DNA of 64,000 nucleotides, taken from NCBI GenBank assembly GCA_003218395.1, contig QHNJ01000006.1:1-64000 (forward strand), read 5' to 3'. Position numbers and translations under genes: made by a program. The notes under the pieces were generated by a model. It did no database searches, was not told the DNA's origin, and saw only the letters and a list, made by a program, of their open reading frames with translations. This DNA comes from Verrucomicrobiota bacterium (GTDB lineage: Bacteria > Verrucomicrobiota > Verrucomicrobiia > Chthoniobacterales > UBA10450). Each line of letters begins with the position of its first letter. The stretch's first letter is position 1. Shown here in pieces: positions 35,057 to 44,527 of this stretch.

Positions 35057-35974
35057 TCAACGCAAAGTCAGCCAAATCGAGCTTGCGCCGGTGCCCGGTG
35101 GAAAATCGGGTAGGGGAGGCTGTCGATGAAACGTGGCAGCGCGCCGTGCAGTCTTGAGGCCATAGCGGGCCATTACTTCCAGCGCATGCTCTCGTAGCGT
35201 CGAGCAATTTGTAGAGAGAAGGAGGTGGCTGTCGCGTGGCGCCAGATCGAGGGCATCAAGGAGCAATTTCCCAAAATCATTTTCAACGTGAAACGCCTTT
35301 CCTCCCGGTGACCGCGAAAAGGTCGGGGGATCGAGAATGATTGCATCGAATTTCTCTCCCTGGCGCGCAAGTCGGGGCAACACCGCCATCACGTCGTCTG
35401 CGATGAAGCGATGATCCACGGTTGGCAGACTATTGAGCGCAAAATTCTCTCGACCTCGCGCCAGAGATTTCTTGGAGAGATCGACATTGCAAGTGGTCGC
35501 TCCCACACAAGCGGCGCTAACAGAAAAGGAGCAGGTATAGGCAAAACAGTTCAGAAGCCGCTTTGGCGCAATGTGACGCACGTGGCGCCGGTTTTCTCTT
35601 TGGTCGACAAAAAACCCCACGGAATACCCCGCCCCGAAGTCGACCCCAAACTTGAGATGTCGCTCGGTCGCGATTGTCCGCAAATTCTCGGCTGGATCGC
35701 CAAATATGAGACGCGCAGATTCGCGCTCTTCGTTTTTGCGAGGGACGAACCGGGCGAAAATGCGTCCAAACTCAAACCGGACACTGATCGCCCACGACTG
35801 TAATTCCCGGATCAAACGTTCGCGGCCCGGAACTCTCTTGAACGAGATGAGGACGTCCCGCCCGAAACGTTCCACCCAACCGTCCTCAATCGTGCACAGC
35901 CGATGCGCATCCGTTCCCTCCGCCTGGAAATCACGAAGCAAACCTGCGTCGATCCACTTAGATTCGGTTCTCAT
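35057..35974 (-). CDS. class I SAM-dependent methyltransferase, RlmI/RlmK-like
   Basis: LLNCFAYTCSFSVSAACVGATTCNVDLSKKSLARGRENF, IILDPPTFSRS. Confidence 0.85.
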   Translation of the reverse strand: MRTESKWIDAGLLRDFQAEGTDAHRLCTIEDGWVERFGRDVLISFKRVPGRERLIRELQSWAISVRFEFGRIFARFVPRKNEERESARLIFGDPAENLRTIATERHLKFGVDFGAGYSVGFFVDQRENRRHVRHIAPKRLLNCFAYTCSFSVSAACVGATTCNVDLSKKSLARGRENFALNSLPTVDHRFIADDVMAVLPRLARQGEKFDAIILDPPTFSRSPGGKAFHVENDFGKLLLDALDLAPRDSHLLLSTNCSTLREHALEVMARYGLKTARRAATFHRQPPLPDFPPGTGASSIWLTLR

Positions 35975-36106
35975 CGGTCGCGGTGACCTTTAATGACGTA
36001 CTTGTAAAATCGGCATTGCGCAACGGATGGGTTGCCGCTCAGTCGGGGCGTCGCTACACTCCCGCATCGTAAGGCGTCGTTGCGCACCCAACACGACTGC
36101 TGACCT

Positions 36107-36946
36107 ATGCAACACGTTACCGTTCGCGTTCCGGCAAGCACCTCCAATCTCGGCCCCGGCTTTGATTGTCTCGGTGTCGCGCTGCGCATCTATAACGACG
36201 TCACCGTGACTAGAAGCATAAAATCTCGGCCGCATACTGTTGTCGGCCAGGCAGCAGATTTGTTCTTTCATCATACTCGGCGCGCGCCTTTTTCATTTTC
36301 CGTATCAATCACAGGCAATGTTCCTCCTTCACGCGGTTTAGGGAGCAGCGTCACGCTGCGACTGGGCGTCTTGCACGCTTTGAATGCTCTAACTGGCAAT
36401 CTCGTTGAGCCCCTGTCGATCTTTCAACTATGCGCCCGGTTGGAAGGACATCCTGACAACGCCGCGCCGGCAGTTTTTGGCGGGTTCACTGTTGTGCGGG
36501 GCCAGACTGTCCAGCGCTTCGACGTTTCAGGGCTGTTATCTTTCGTTCTTTTGATTCCAGATTTCGAAATTAAAACATCTAGGGCGAGACGGATTTTGCC
36601 GCCACGAATTGTGCGTGCCGCTGCCGTGGAAAATTGTGCAAATGCATGTGCGATTACAGCCGCGTTCGCGTCGGGCAATTATCGTAATTTGCGCGGCGCT
36701 TTCGCGGATCATCTGCATCAGCCGTACCGGAAAAATCTGATTCCGTTCCTCCCGCGCGTGATCGCCACCGCGGAAAAAGCCGGCGCGCTCGGCGCCTTCC
36801 TCAGCGGCAGCGGGTCGACCATCTGCGCGATCACGTTGCAAGATCGAAACAAAGTGGCCGCTGCCATGAAGCGCTCCGCGGGATCGACGTCTTTTCGAAC
36901 GATCGTTACGACTGCCGATAACAACGGCGCCCAGATCAAAACGTAA
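36107..36946 (+). CDS. thrB: homoserine kinase (GHMP family)
   Basis: VRVPASTSNLGPGFDCLGVALRIYN, PPSRGLGSSVTLRLG, GAFLSGSGSTICA. Confidence 0.9.
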   Translation: MQHVTVRVPASTSNLGPGFDCLGVALRIYNDVTVTRSIKSRPHTVVGQAADLFFHHTRRAPFSFSVSITGNVPPSRGLGSSVTLRLGVLHALNALTGNLVEPLSIFQLCARLEGHPDNAAPAVFGGFTVVRGQTVQRFDVSGLLSFVLLIPDFEIKTSRARRILPPRIVRAAAVENCANACAITAAFASGNYRNLRGAFADHLHQPYRKNLIPFLPRVIATAEKAGALGAFLSGSGSTICAITLQDRNKVAAAMKRSAGSTSFRTIVTTADNNGAQIKT

Positions 36947-36963
36947 AACGTCAGAACATCCCC

Positions 36964-38154
36964 ATGGGCCGTCGCCTTGAAAATTTAGAGCAGTTTGGTA
37001 TCGACGTTGTGCTGGAGCGCCGCCGCGGGATTCGCGCCACCGCGTTGCGTGCAATCCTCTATGCGTTGTCGTTTGTTTACGAACGTCTTGTTCAGCTTCG
37101 TCTCTACTTTTACAGAAAAAGAATTTTCCGCGAGCGGGCGCTTGGTTGTCTCGTCATAAGTGTGGGCAACCTCACCGTTGGGGGCACGGGCAAGACGCCA
37201 ATCGTCGAGAAATTTGCGCGCGCCTTACAAGCCGGTGGACGAAAGGTTGCTATTTTGAGCCGTGGCTACAAAAGCGTTCCGCGAAAACGAAGTTGGCTGG
37301 ATCGGCTACGCGGAAACATTGTCGACCCACCAAGGATCGTGTCCGACGGCAAAACCCTGCTGCTCGATTCACGTACTGCGGGTGACGAACCTTACATGTT
37401 GGCGCACAATCTGAAAGACGTGGTCGTGCTCGTGGATAAAGATCGCGTAAAGAGCGGTCTCTTTGCCATCGACAAATGGAAAGTTGACACACTCTTGCTT
37501 GACGATGGCTTGCAATATCTGCATCTCAAACATCGCCTGGATATCGTGCTGGTGGATCGACAAGCACCCTTTGGCAATGAATTCCTGCTCCCCCGCGGCA
37601 CACTGCGCGAGGCTCCACGAAATCTGCGGCGCGCGAGCTATATCTTTATCACTAAAAATACGGGAGAGTCTAATGGGGCGCTCATCCGACGCATCCGGCG
37701 TTATAATCGCACTGCCGAGATCATCGAGTGCGCGCATAAGCCGCTCTATCTTCAGAATGTTTTCACCGGCGAACGCTTGGCGCTCTATCGCTTGCGCGAC
37801 ACGTTTATCGGCTCGATTTGCGGCATCGCCGCGCCCGAAAGCTTCGAAGGCGCTTTAAGAAAACTCGGAGCGCATCTCGATCTTGCAAAAAGCTACATTG
37901 ACCATCATTACTATACCGAGGCCGAGCTAACGACCTTCATCAATCGTTGTATTCGGCGCGATCTGGCGATGATCGTTACGACGGAAAAGGACGCTGTGCG
38001 CATGCCCCATTTGCCGGAAGCGGACGTGAAGGTGCCGATTTGTTTTCTGCGTGTCGAAATCGAAATCCTGAGCGGTCATGAGAGCTGGGAGCATTGTGTC
38101 GCCCGCATTTGCAAACCGCAGCCCATGCTATCCCCCGAGCGCTTCTTCGCCTGA
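36964..38154 (+). CDS. lpxK: tetraacyldisaccharide 4'-kinase
   Basis: [59 protein letters not shown]. Confidence 0.93.
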   Translation: MGRRLENLEQFGIDVVLERRRGIRATALRAILYALSFVYERLVQLRLYFYRKRIFRERALGCLVISVGNLTVGGTGKTPIVEKFARALQAGGRKVAILSRGYKSVPRKRSWLDRLRGNIVDPPRIVSDGKTLLLDSRTAGDEPYMLAHNLKDVVVLVDKDRVKSGLFAIDKWKVDTLLLDDGLQYLHLKHRLDIVLVDRQAPFGNEFLLPRGTLREAPRNLRRASYIFITKNTGESNGALIRRIRRYNRTAEIIECAHKPLYLQNVFTGERLALYRLRDTFIGSICGIAAPESFEGALRKLGAHLDLAKSYIDHHYYTEAELTTFINRCIRRDLAMIVTTEKDAVRMPHLPEADVKVPICFLRVEIEILSGHESWEHCVARICKPQPMLSPERFFA

Positions 38155-38300
38155 TTTGTCATTCCGAGCGAAGCCGAGAAATTTCTCACTCTTGCCAGTT
38201 ATTACTCGGTCACCGATAAGCACCGATGGAAAACAGATCGGAAAAAATCGGATTTTATGGGTGAAAATCTGTGTGACTCTGTGGCTAAGAAATTCCAACC

Positions 38301-39218
38301 ATGCCGAATAAGGCCGAACTAATCGTTGAGGACCGCAAGATTCAGGTGTCGAATCTGGACAAGGTGCTTTATCCGAAAGTCGGATTCACCAAAGGGCACG
38401 TGATCGATTACTACATTCAGGTCGGGCCGGTGCTCTTGCCGCATCTGAAAGATCGACCGCTCACCATGAAGCGCTATCCCGATGGCGTCGAAGGGGAGTT
38501 TTTCTACGAAAAGAATTGCCCGTCGCACCGGCCGAAATGGGTGCAAACCGCCAAGGTTTGGAGCGAAAGCAACAATCGCATGATGAATTATTGTCTCGTA
38601 CAGGATTTGGCCACACTAGTTTGGGCGGCGAACCTCGCCGATCTCGAGCTGCACACGTCGCTCTCACGAAAAAACAACATCGGACGCCCGACGATGATGG
38701 TGTTCGATCTCGATCCAGGCGCGCCGGCCGATATTGTCCAATGCTGCCAGGTCGGCCTTTGGCTGCGGGATTTGCTTGCGCGTATGAAATTAAAGAGCTT
38801 GGCGAAAACGAGCGGCTCAAAAGGTCTGCAGGTTTATGTGCCACTGAACACGTCGGTGACGTACGATCAGACCAAGGATTTGTCGCGCGCGCTCGCTCAG
38901 CATCTGGAAGGCGAGCACGCCGATCTTGTCACGTCGAACATGTCCAAAGCGGTGCGTAAAGGAAAAGTCTTCGTCGATTGGAGCCAGAACGACGAACACA
39001 AGACCACCATCTGCGTCTATTCGCTTCGCGCCAGGCAAGAGCCGACCGTTTCAACGCCGGTCACTTGGGAAGAAGTTGAGCACTGCCTGAAAAACAAGAA
39101 AGCCGAGGCCTTGAAATTCCGCTCCGATAAAGTAATCGCCCGTATTGAGAAACTCGACGACTCATTTGAACCAGTCGAGAAACTCAAACAAAGATTGCCG
39201 AGGAAACAGAAGCTGTAA
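38301..39218 (+). CDS. LigD polymerase/primase domain protein
   Basis: VSNLDKVLYPKVGFTKGHVIDYYIQVGPVLLPHLKDRPLTMKRYPDGVEGEFFYEKNCPSHRP; VFDLDPG. Confidence 0.93.
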   Translation: MPNKAELIVEDRKIQVSNLDKVLYPKVGFTKGHVIDYYIQVGPVLLPHLKDRPLTMKRYPDGVEGEFFYEKNCPSHRPKWVQTAKVWSESNNRMMNYCLVQDLATLVWAANLADLELHTSLSRKNNIGRPTMMVFDLDPGAPADIVQCCQVGLWLRDLLARMKLKSLAKTSGSKGLQVYVPLNTSVTYDQTKDLSRALAQHLEGEHADLVTSNMSKAVRKGKVFVDWSQNDEHKTTICVYSLRARQEPTVSTPVTWEEVEHCLKNKKAEALKFRSDKVIARIEKLDDSFEPVEKLKQRLPRKQKL

Positions 39219-39903
39219 AGATGGCCAGCCTGTTATGAAGTGTATTTGTTGCGTAGCGCTTCTCGTGTTCGCTGCTTTCTCGCTGCTTGGAGCACAGCAT
39301 TGTGAGTCGTTCCGCGACTCACGCGGGCGTAGCTCAATCGACTTCGCCCCGCTGCGGTTATAACGATGTGTGCTCACGCGATTTTCAATTGTGCGTGATG
39401 CTCACGCTAGGCTATCCACTAAGTGTCCAAACAATCGCGTATTTCGTTACAAACGCAGAATGGCAAAATATAAGGAGGGGAAGCACAAAGGATTCAGCCG
39501 CTATCTGATCGCTCAGCGCGCAGTCCGAACCTTGTCGAGCGAAAAGTTCGCGGATTTCAAGCATACGCCCGCTCGCAGCAAGGCACTGTTGCGGATCACT
39601 CCGAATCGCCGAGTCTCTTTGAACTTAAATGGCGCGTCCCACTCGGAGTGGTTGAAGAAAGTGCAGACTCAATATCCTATGGAACTGTTCTCAAGTTAGA
39701 GCATAAGAATCAAAGCGAACCTGGTTCAGACCTGCTGGCCGCGATTAACATCGCGCTTCAGCTCAAAGATGAAAGCTTGTCGCTCTACGTATTTGATGTT
39801 GTGAAAGACTTGAGGGATGTCGCCAAAACCAAAGCACTCGCTAAGCATTGACTGCAGTGCATCAGAAACCAGAACGCGTGATCCCTATGTCCCCTGATGA
39901 GAT

Positions 39904-40404
39904 ATGCGCAAAGTGAATCTCAAAGAGATCCCGGAGCAGGAGCGAAAGTCGCCAAAGGGAAAGTTTGGCCGGGCATCGAAGAATATCTCGATTGCACTCG
40001 GGCGTGAACCGGAGTCGCTGGATCTGGCAAAGCGGCATCCATTCGATCTTGCGCTGGTGCGGATTCCGAGAGGTAAATCGCTTTGTCCGTATCATGCACA
40101 CGCGGCTGAGTCGGAGCTTTACCTCGTTGTCTCCGGTCGTGGAAGCGTTCGTGACAAAGATGGATCGACAATCGTGACTGCAGGCGATGCGTTTTTCTTC
40201 CAACCAGGGGAAGCACACCAGCTCATCAACGCAGGCGATGAAGATTTTGTTTATTACGTGATCGCTGATAATCCGCGCAGCGGCGGGGCAACCGGTGATT
40301 CCTGTTACTATCCCGACAGCGGCAAATGGGCAGTCGTCAACGAGAGATTTGAAGAAGTGATCGTGAAGGGGAATGAAACTGATTATTTCGATGGCGAAGA
40401 GTAA
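39904..40404 (+). CDS. cupin domain protein (copy 1)
   Basis: PYHAHAAESELYLVVSGRGSVRDKDG...GDAFFFQPGEAHQL. Confidence 0.85.
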   Translation: MRKVNLKEIPEQERKSPKGKFGRASKNISIALGREPESLDLAKRHPFDLALVRIPRGKSLCPYHAHAAESELYLVVSGRGSVRDKDGSTIVTAGDAFFFQPGEAHQLINAGDEDFVYYVIADNPRSGGATGDSCYYPDSGKWAVVNERFEEVIVKGNETDYFDGEE

Positions 40405-40413
40405 CTTTTGTTT

Positions 40414-40475
40414 CTATACAGGCAGCCGTGTCGGCTGCGCCCCGGAGACTACGGGCGACACGCCCGCCGCTACAG
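40414..40475. repeat. GTAG-family element between tandem cupins
   Basis: GCAGCCG TGT CGGCTGC and GGGCG ACA CGCCC hairpins, ends CCGCTACAG. Confidence 0.85.
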
Positions 40476-40485
40476 CGAATCCGAA

Positions 40486-40974
40486 ATGCGTAAAGTAAAC
40501 ATCAAAGACATCAAAGAAGAGTCATGGCAATCGCCACGTGGAAAATATGCTGTCTCGTTCAAGGGAATCTCTGAAGCGCTCGGACGCGATCCGAACTCTC
40601 TCGATTTGTCCAAACGTCACCCATTCGATCTGGAATGGAATCGCGTGCCGCCTGGCAAGCATAATTTCCCGTACCACGCGCACTCCGCGCAATGGGAGCT
40701 TTACTTGGTCTTTTCCGGCAAAGGAAGCGTTCGTCACAAAGATGGCACGACTGAGGTTGTGCCTGGCGACGCGTTCATTTTCGGGCCTGACGAACCACAT
40801 CAACTGAGCAACTCTAGCCAGGAAGACTTCATCTATTATGTGATCGCGGATAATCCGATCGGCGAATCGGCTTACTACCCGGACAGCGGGAAGTGGAAAG
40901 TGAACAAGTCATCAGCTGCGGATCGCGTCGTCGTAAAGCGTAAGGAAACTGATTATTTCGACGGCGAAGAATAG
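40486..40974 (+). CDS. cupin domain protein (copy 2, paralog of copy 1)
   Basis: MRKVNIKDIKEESWQSPRGKY...PYHAHSAQWELYLVFSGKGSVRHKDG...KRKETDYFDGEE shares the NETDYFDGEE-type C-terminus of copy 1. Confidence 0.85.
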   Translation: MRKVNIKDIKEESWQSPRGKYAVSFKGISEALGRDPNSLDLSKRHPFDLEWNRVPPGKHNFPYHAHSAQWELYLVFSGKGSVRHKDGTTEVVPGDAFIFGPDEPHQLSNSSQEDFIYYVIADNPIGESAYYPDSGKWKVNKSSAADRVVVKRKETDYFDGEE

Positions 40975-40982
40975 AAGGAATC

Positions 40983-41369
40983 ATGAACCCGAACAAAGCT
41001 GCGCAGGAGTTTCCGTACAAAACTTGCCTCAACATTCTGTGCGGGCCGCTTGAATTAATCGATGTGCAGAAATTGACCGATGCCTGCACGGACAAGTGGT
41101 ACAACCAGACGCTTTGCAAGGTAAACGATTCTGTCGTTAGGCTGGCGGTGATTCAGGGCGAATATCACTGGCACGAACACAAAGACATCGATGAATTCTT
41201 TTTCGTTCTCGACGGACATTTCCTGATCGATCTCGAAGATCGCGTAGTCGATCTCGCGCCGAAGCAGGGCTTCGTCGTGACCAAAGGTGTGCGCCATCGC
41301 ACACGCGCGCCTGAACGAACGGTGATTTTGATGGTCGAGCGCGCCGACATTGTTCCGACCGGTGACTAA
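40983..41369 (+). CDS. cupin domain protein (copy 3, divergent)
   Basis: GEYHWHEHKDIDEFFFVLDGHFLIDLEDRVVDLAPKQGFVVTKGVRHR. Confidence 0.85.
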   Translation: MNPNKAAQEFPYKTCLNILCGPLELIDVQKLTDACTDKWYNQTLCKVNDSVVRLAVIQGEYHWHEHKDIDEFFFVLDGHFLIDLEDRVVDLAPKQGFVVTKGVRHRTRAPERTVILMVERADIVPTGD

Positions 41370-41844
41370 ACGCGCCGAGAGGCAGGTGAAAATAATTTCC
41401 GGCGGACAAACAGGCGTGGATCGCGCAGCTCTCGACGTTGCACTGAAAAATGGAATCGACTGTGGTGGGTGGTGTCCGGCTGGGCGCCTCGATGAAGTTG
41501 GCCGAATTCCGGATCGCTATCCGGTCAGGGAATTGGAACATGGCGGATTCACTGAGCGCACGTTACAAAACGTAAAAGACTCCGATGGAACCGTCATTAT
41601 TTACTCCGCCAAATTGAGCGGTGGCACTGAACAAACGGTTCGCTTCTGCGTTGAACAACAGCAGCCGCATCAATTGATCGACGCGTCAAAGATTTCCGCC
41701 GAAAAATCTGCGAGGTCGATTGCCGACCTTGTCCGCAAGCACAAGATCGACATGCTCAATGTGGCCGGCCCGCGCCAAAGCGAATGGCCGGAGGGATATG
41801 ATTATGCATTTCGCGCGCTCGTGACCTTCCTGACGAACTTGTAG
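41350..41844 (+). CDS. YpsA/SLOG-superfamily protein (putative molybdenum carrier-like)
   Basis: KIISGGQTGVDRAALDVALKNGIDCGGWCPAGRLDEVGRIPDRYPV, LNVAGPRQSEWP; start may be near 41389. Confidence 0.85.
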   Translation: MFRPVTKRAERQVKIISGGQTGVDRAALDVALKNGIDCGGWCPAGRLDEVGRIPDRYPVRELEHGGFTERTLQNVKDSDGTVIIYSAKLSGGTEQTVRFCVEQQQPHQLIDASKISAEKSARSIADLVRKHKIDMLNVAGPRQSEWPEGYDYAFRALVTFLTNL

Positions 41845-41900
41845 GGCGTTTGTGTCAAATGCCGAACTAGAGGCAGCGCTTGGCGCAAGCGCCTCCACAA
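41838..41900. repeat. GTAG-family element providing the SLOG-gene stop codon
   Basis: GTAGGGCGTTTGTGTCAAATGCC and GAGGCaGCGCTTG gcg CAAGCGCCTC. Confidence 0.8.
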
Positions 41901-41902
41901 CT

Positions 41903-43228
41903 TCACTCGTAGCGCAGCGCTTTAACCGGATCGAGGCGTGCCGCAAAGTAAGCGGGAATCAAAGCGGCCAGTGAGCAGATAAAAAATGCGCTGATGCAGA
42001 TGATGGCAACATCTCTCGGGATAACTTCCGCTGGGATCGCCGAAAACTGATAGACCTCGCGCGGAAAAATCTCGATGTGCAGTGTCGATGCAAGCCAATG
42101 GCTGAATTGGTTGCGGTAGCGGATCAACGTCATCCCGAGCGCAAGCCCCGTAAGAGTGCCGAAGAGGCCGACGACTGTTCCCTGGCCAAGAAAGACCCAG
42201 ATGATTTGCGCAATGTTGGCGCCGAGCGCTTTCATGATTCCGATCTCGCGCCGCTTTTGCACTGTCACTGTGATCAGCGTGCTCATGATTCCGAATGCCG
42301 CGACGACCACGATGAAGAACAAGAGGAAAAACATCACCGTGCGCTCGAGCCGCACCGCTTCGAAAAACTGATGATTCATGTCGATCCAGGTCTGCGCGTA
42401 TTCGGGAGGCTCGAGAAATTGTTGGATCCCTTGTTTTACCCGCTCGGCATTGTACGGATTGTCTGTCCTTACTGTAATGCCGTGCAACGCGTCACCCAGG
42501 CCGTATAACTCTTGGCCGACGTAAATCGGCACGAGAAGAAATTCAGAGTCGTGCAGATAGTGACCGGTTTCAAAAATACCGGTAACCGTCAGTTCCTTCG
42601 GCAGGATCACATCGCGCAACTCGTCCACTGCTTTTTTTCCCTCGCCTTTCGCGTTCTCGAGTTTTTTGATGGAATCGAGAATCTGGCCGAGATTGCCCGG
42701 CGAATAGACCGTCAGTTTGTCACCGACGTGAATCTCCAATTTACGCGCGAGCTCAACGCCAAGTACGGTCGAGTCGCCTTCCAGATCGAGCTTGCCGTAT
42801 TTGATGAACTTTGTCAGGGGAATGACCCTTTCTTCCTGCGCGGGATCAACGCCGCGAATCAGCGGAGCGAGCCGCCGGTTTTGAAATTCCACGATCACCG
42901 GCCCCTGGATGTAGGGAGCCGTCGCGACGACGCCCTCCGTATTGTCGATTTTCGCTTTGAGCGTTCGCCAGTCGCGCAAGACGTCTTCTGTGCTCACGAG
43001 AATGTGCGCATCGAAATCGATCACTTTCTGGCGCAGCTCGCGGTCGAACCCGGTCATGACCGAAATCACGAGAATCAGCACCGTCACGCCGAGCATCACA
43101 CCGAGCACAGAAATCAATGTGATGATGGAGAGAAATGTCCGCTTCGGTTTCAAGTACCGTAGCGCCAGAAAAAGACTAAACGGCAGTTTCAATTCGGCGA
43201 CAACCTGAGCGCGATTCAATCCTTTTTC
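41903..43228 (-). CDS. LolC/LolE-type ABC transporter permease
   Basis: LPFSLFLALRYLKPKRTFLSIITLISVLGVMLGVTVLILVISVMTGFDRELRQKVI; C-terminal LRYE; upstream part of ORF to 43318 lies in a repeat, so a TTG start near 43228 is likelier. Confidence 0.85.
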   Translation of the reverse strand, partial: EKGLNRAQVVAELKLPFSLFLALRYLKPKRTFLSIITLISVLGVMLGVTVLILVISVMTGFDRELRQKVIDFDAHILVSTEDVLRDWRTLKAKIDNTEGVVATAPYIQGPVIVEFQNRRLAPLIRGVDPAQEERVIPLTKFIKYGKLDLEGDSTVLGVELARKLEIHVGDKLTVYSPGNLGQILDSIKKLENAKGEGKKAVDELRDVILPKELTVTGIFETGHYLHDSEFLLVPIYVGQELYGLGDALHGITVRTDNPYNAERVKQGIQQFLEPPEYAQTWIDMNHQFFEAVRLERTVMFFLLFFIVVVAAFGIMSTLITVTVQKRREIGIMKALGANIAQIIWVFLGQGTVVGLFGTLTGLALGMTLIRYRNQFSHWLASTLHIEIFPREVYQFSAIPAEVIPRDVAIICISAFFICSLAALIPAYFAARLDPVKALRYE

Positions 43229-43241
43229 CAGAAGGAATAGG

Positions 43242-43345
43242 TGTAGCGGCGGTCTCTGACCGTCGCTTGCCTTCGATGAGGATGAGCAATGCCCGATGGG
43301 CGTGTCGTTAGAAAACAAGTGCGACAGTCAGCGACTGCCGCTACA
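43242..43345. repeat. paired GTAG hairpins, inverted (BIME-like)
   Basis: TGTAGCGGCGGTCTCTGACCGTCGC ... GCGACAGTCAGCGACTGCCGCTACA. Confidence 0.9.
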
Positions 43346-43348
43346 AAA

Positions 43349-43744
43349 TCAGCTCTTCAGCGCGTGGGCTTTTAGTTCTTCCAGCGTGACGAACTCGAGC
43401 GCGGAGGAATGAGTCGCTTCAAGATCGACGGGGGCTGCGCGATTGTGGTCGAGCGCTGCCTTCCAGCGCGTGACGCACACACACCATTTGTCGCCCGGGT
43501 TCAGCCCGGGAAATCCCCATTCCGGGCGTGGCGTGACCAGATCGTTCCCGTCGAGCACGGAAAAATCGAGAAATTCCTCAGTGACTTTTACGCAAACCGT
43601 GTGCAGCCCAACATCTTCTGGCCCGGTGCGACAAAATCCGTCGCGATAGAATCCGGTCATCGGATCTCGACAACAGCATCTAAGTTCACTCCCGAGAACA
43701 TTTGTGGGCACGAGAGGAAGGTAGCGAACGATTCGCCCTTTCAA
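43349..43744 (-). CDS. DUF2237-family protein
   Basis: NVLGSELRCCCRDPMTGFYRDGFCRTGPEDVGLHTVCVKVTEEFLDFS, GDKWCVCVTRWKAAL. Confidence 0.9.
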   Translation of the reverse strand: MKGRIVRYLPLVPTNVLGSELRCCCRDPMTGFYRDGFCRTGPEDVGLHTVCVKVTEEFLDFSVLDGNDLVTPRPEWGFPGLNPGDKWCVCVTRWKAALDHNRAAPVDLEATHSSALEFVTLEELKAHALKS

Positions 43745-43858
43745 TCAAAATCTCAGTCGGTGATTCGTCGAAAAGTTAAAATGTTGGAGCGAGCAAGCAA
43801 AGCCGAAGGTGGATTGTATTGAAGCGGTTCGCTATTCTTCTTTTCGGGATCGAATTCA

Positions 43859-44404
43859 ATGAACCATGAGCTTCCGAGGACGCATACTGCCATTGCTTAT
43901 TGGCTCACTCCGGCTGACCCGGCGCATACCTTCTTTGAAAACATGATTTGTGATCTTGCGCGGCAGTATGACGCGCCCGTTTTCGAGCCGCACGTTACAA
44001 TACACGTCGGATCAAATCATGCGGAAGCCGCCGAAAAAGCAACCTCGCAAGCCGCGTTTGTTTGCGAGCCGATCGAGTTGAAACTCCTTGATGTGGGTCA
44101 CTCGGGCGAATTTACCAAAACCCTTTTCGTCCAACTTGCGCTGAACAAACAATTGCGGCGACTGAATAAAATCATTCGTAGTGATGTGCAAAATTCATCC
44201 GATTACCAGCTCAAACCGCACCTAAGCTTGCTCTACAAGAAGATGCCCATTCTGGAACGGCGTCGCTTGGCGCTGTCAATCCAGTTGCCGTTTTCGGAAG
44301 TAATTTTCGACTCAATTAAAGCTGTCCGCTGCGCTTTGCCCACGCGTAACCGCGCCGACGTGGAGGCTTGGCGCGGTATCGCGACGAAATCGTTGCGCAG
44401 GTAA
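43859..44404 (+). CDS. 2'-5' RNA ligase / cyclic phosphodiesterase superfamily protein
   Basis: two H-x-T/S-like motifs (EPHVTIHVG, KPHLSLLYK). Confidence 0.8.
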   Translation: MNHELPRTHTAIAYWLTPADPAHTFFENMICDLARQYDAPVFEPHVTIHVGSNHAEAAEKATSQAAFVCEPIELKLLDVGHSGEFTKTLFVQLALNKQLRRLNKIIRSDVQNSSDYQLKPHLSLLYKKMPILERRRLALSIQLPFSEVIFDSIKAVRCALPTRNRADVEAWRGIATKSLRR

Positions 44405-44473
44405 CTATTTGATCGCGCGGGTTCGGCGCGGCAGGAAGCGGAACGACTGCAGCCGCCTCTCTATGAAACGCGT

Positions 44474-44527
44474 GGCGCGTGTTCCAAAACACCTCAGCGC
44501 CGTTCTTCGCACAGCGGAGCGGCTACA
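44474..44527. repeat. GTAG-family element providing the stop codon of ORF 44523..46397
   Basis: minus strand GTTGTAGCCGCTCCGC...GGCGC TGAG GTGTT TTGG AACAC GCGCC. Confidence 0.7.

Noticed and set aside
39302-39322. GTGAGTCG/CGACTCAC hairpin
   Set aside because: Good 8-bp stem but no GTAG head in matching position and no second copy seen; could be a terminator or repeat remnant.
39370-39851. Two overlapping small ORFs as a single frameshifted gene
   Set aside because: Could not identify a family or show that the two frames belong to one protein; left unannotated.
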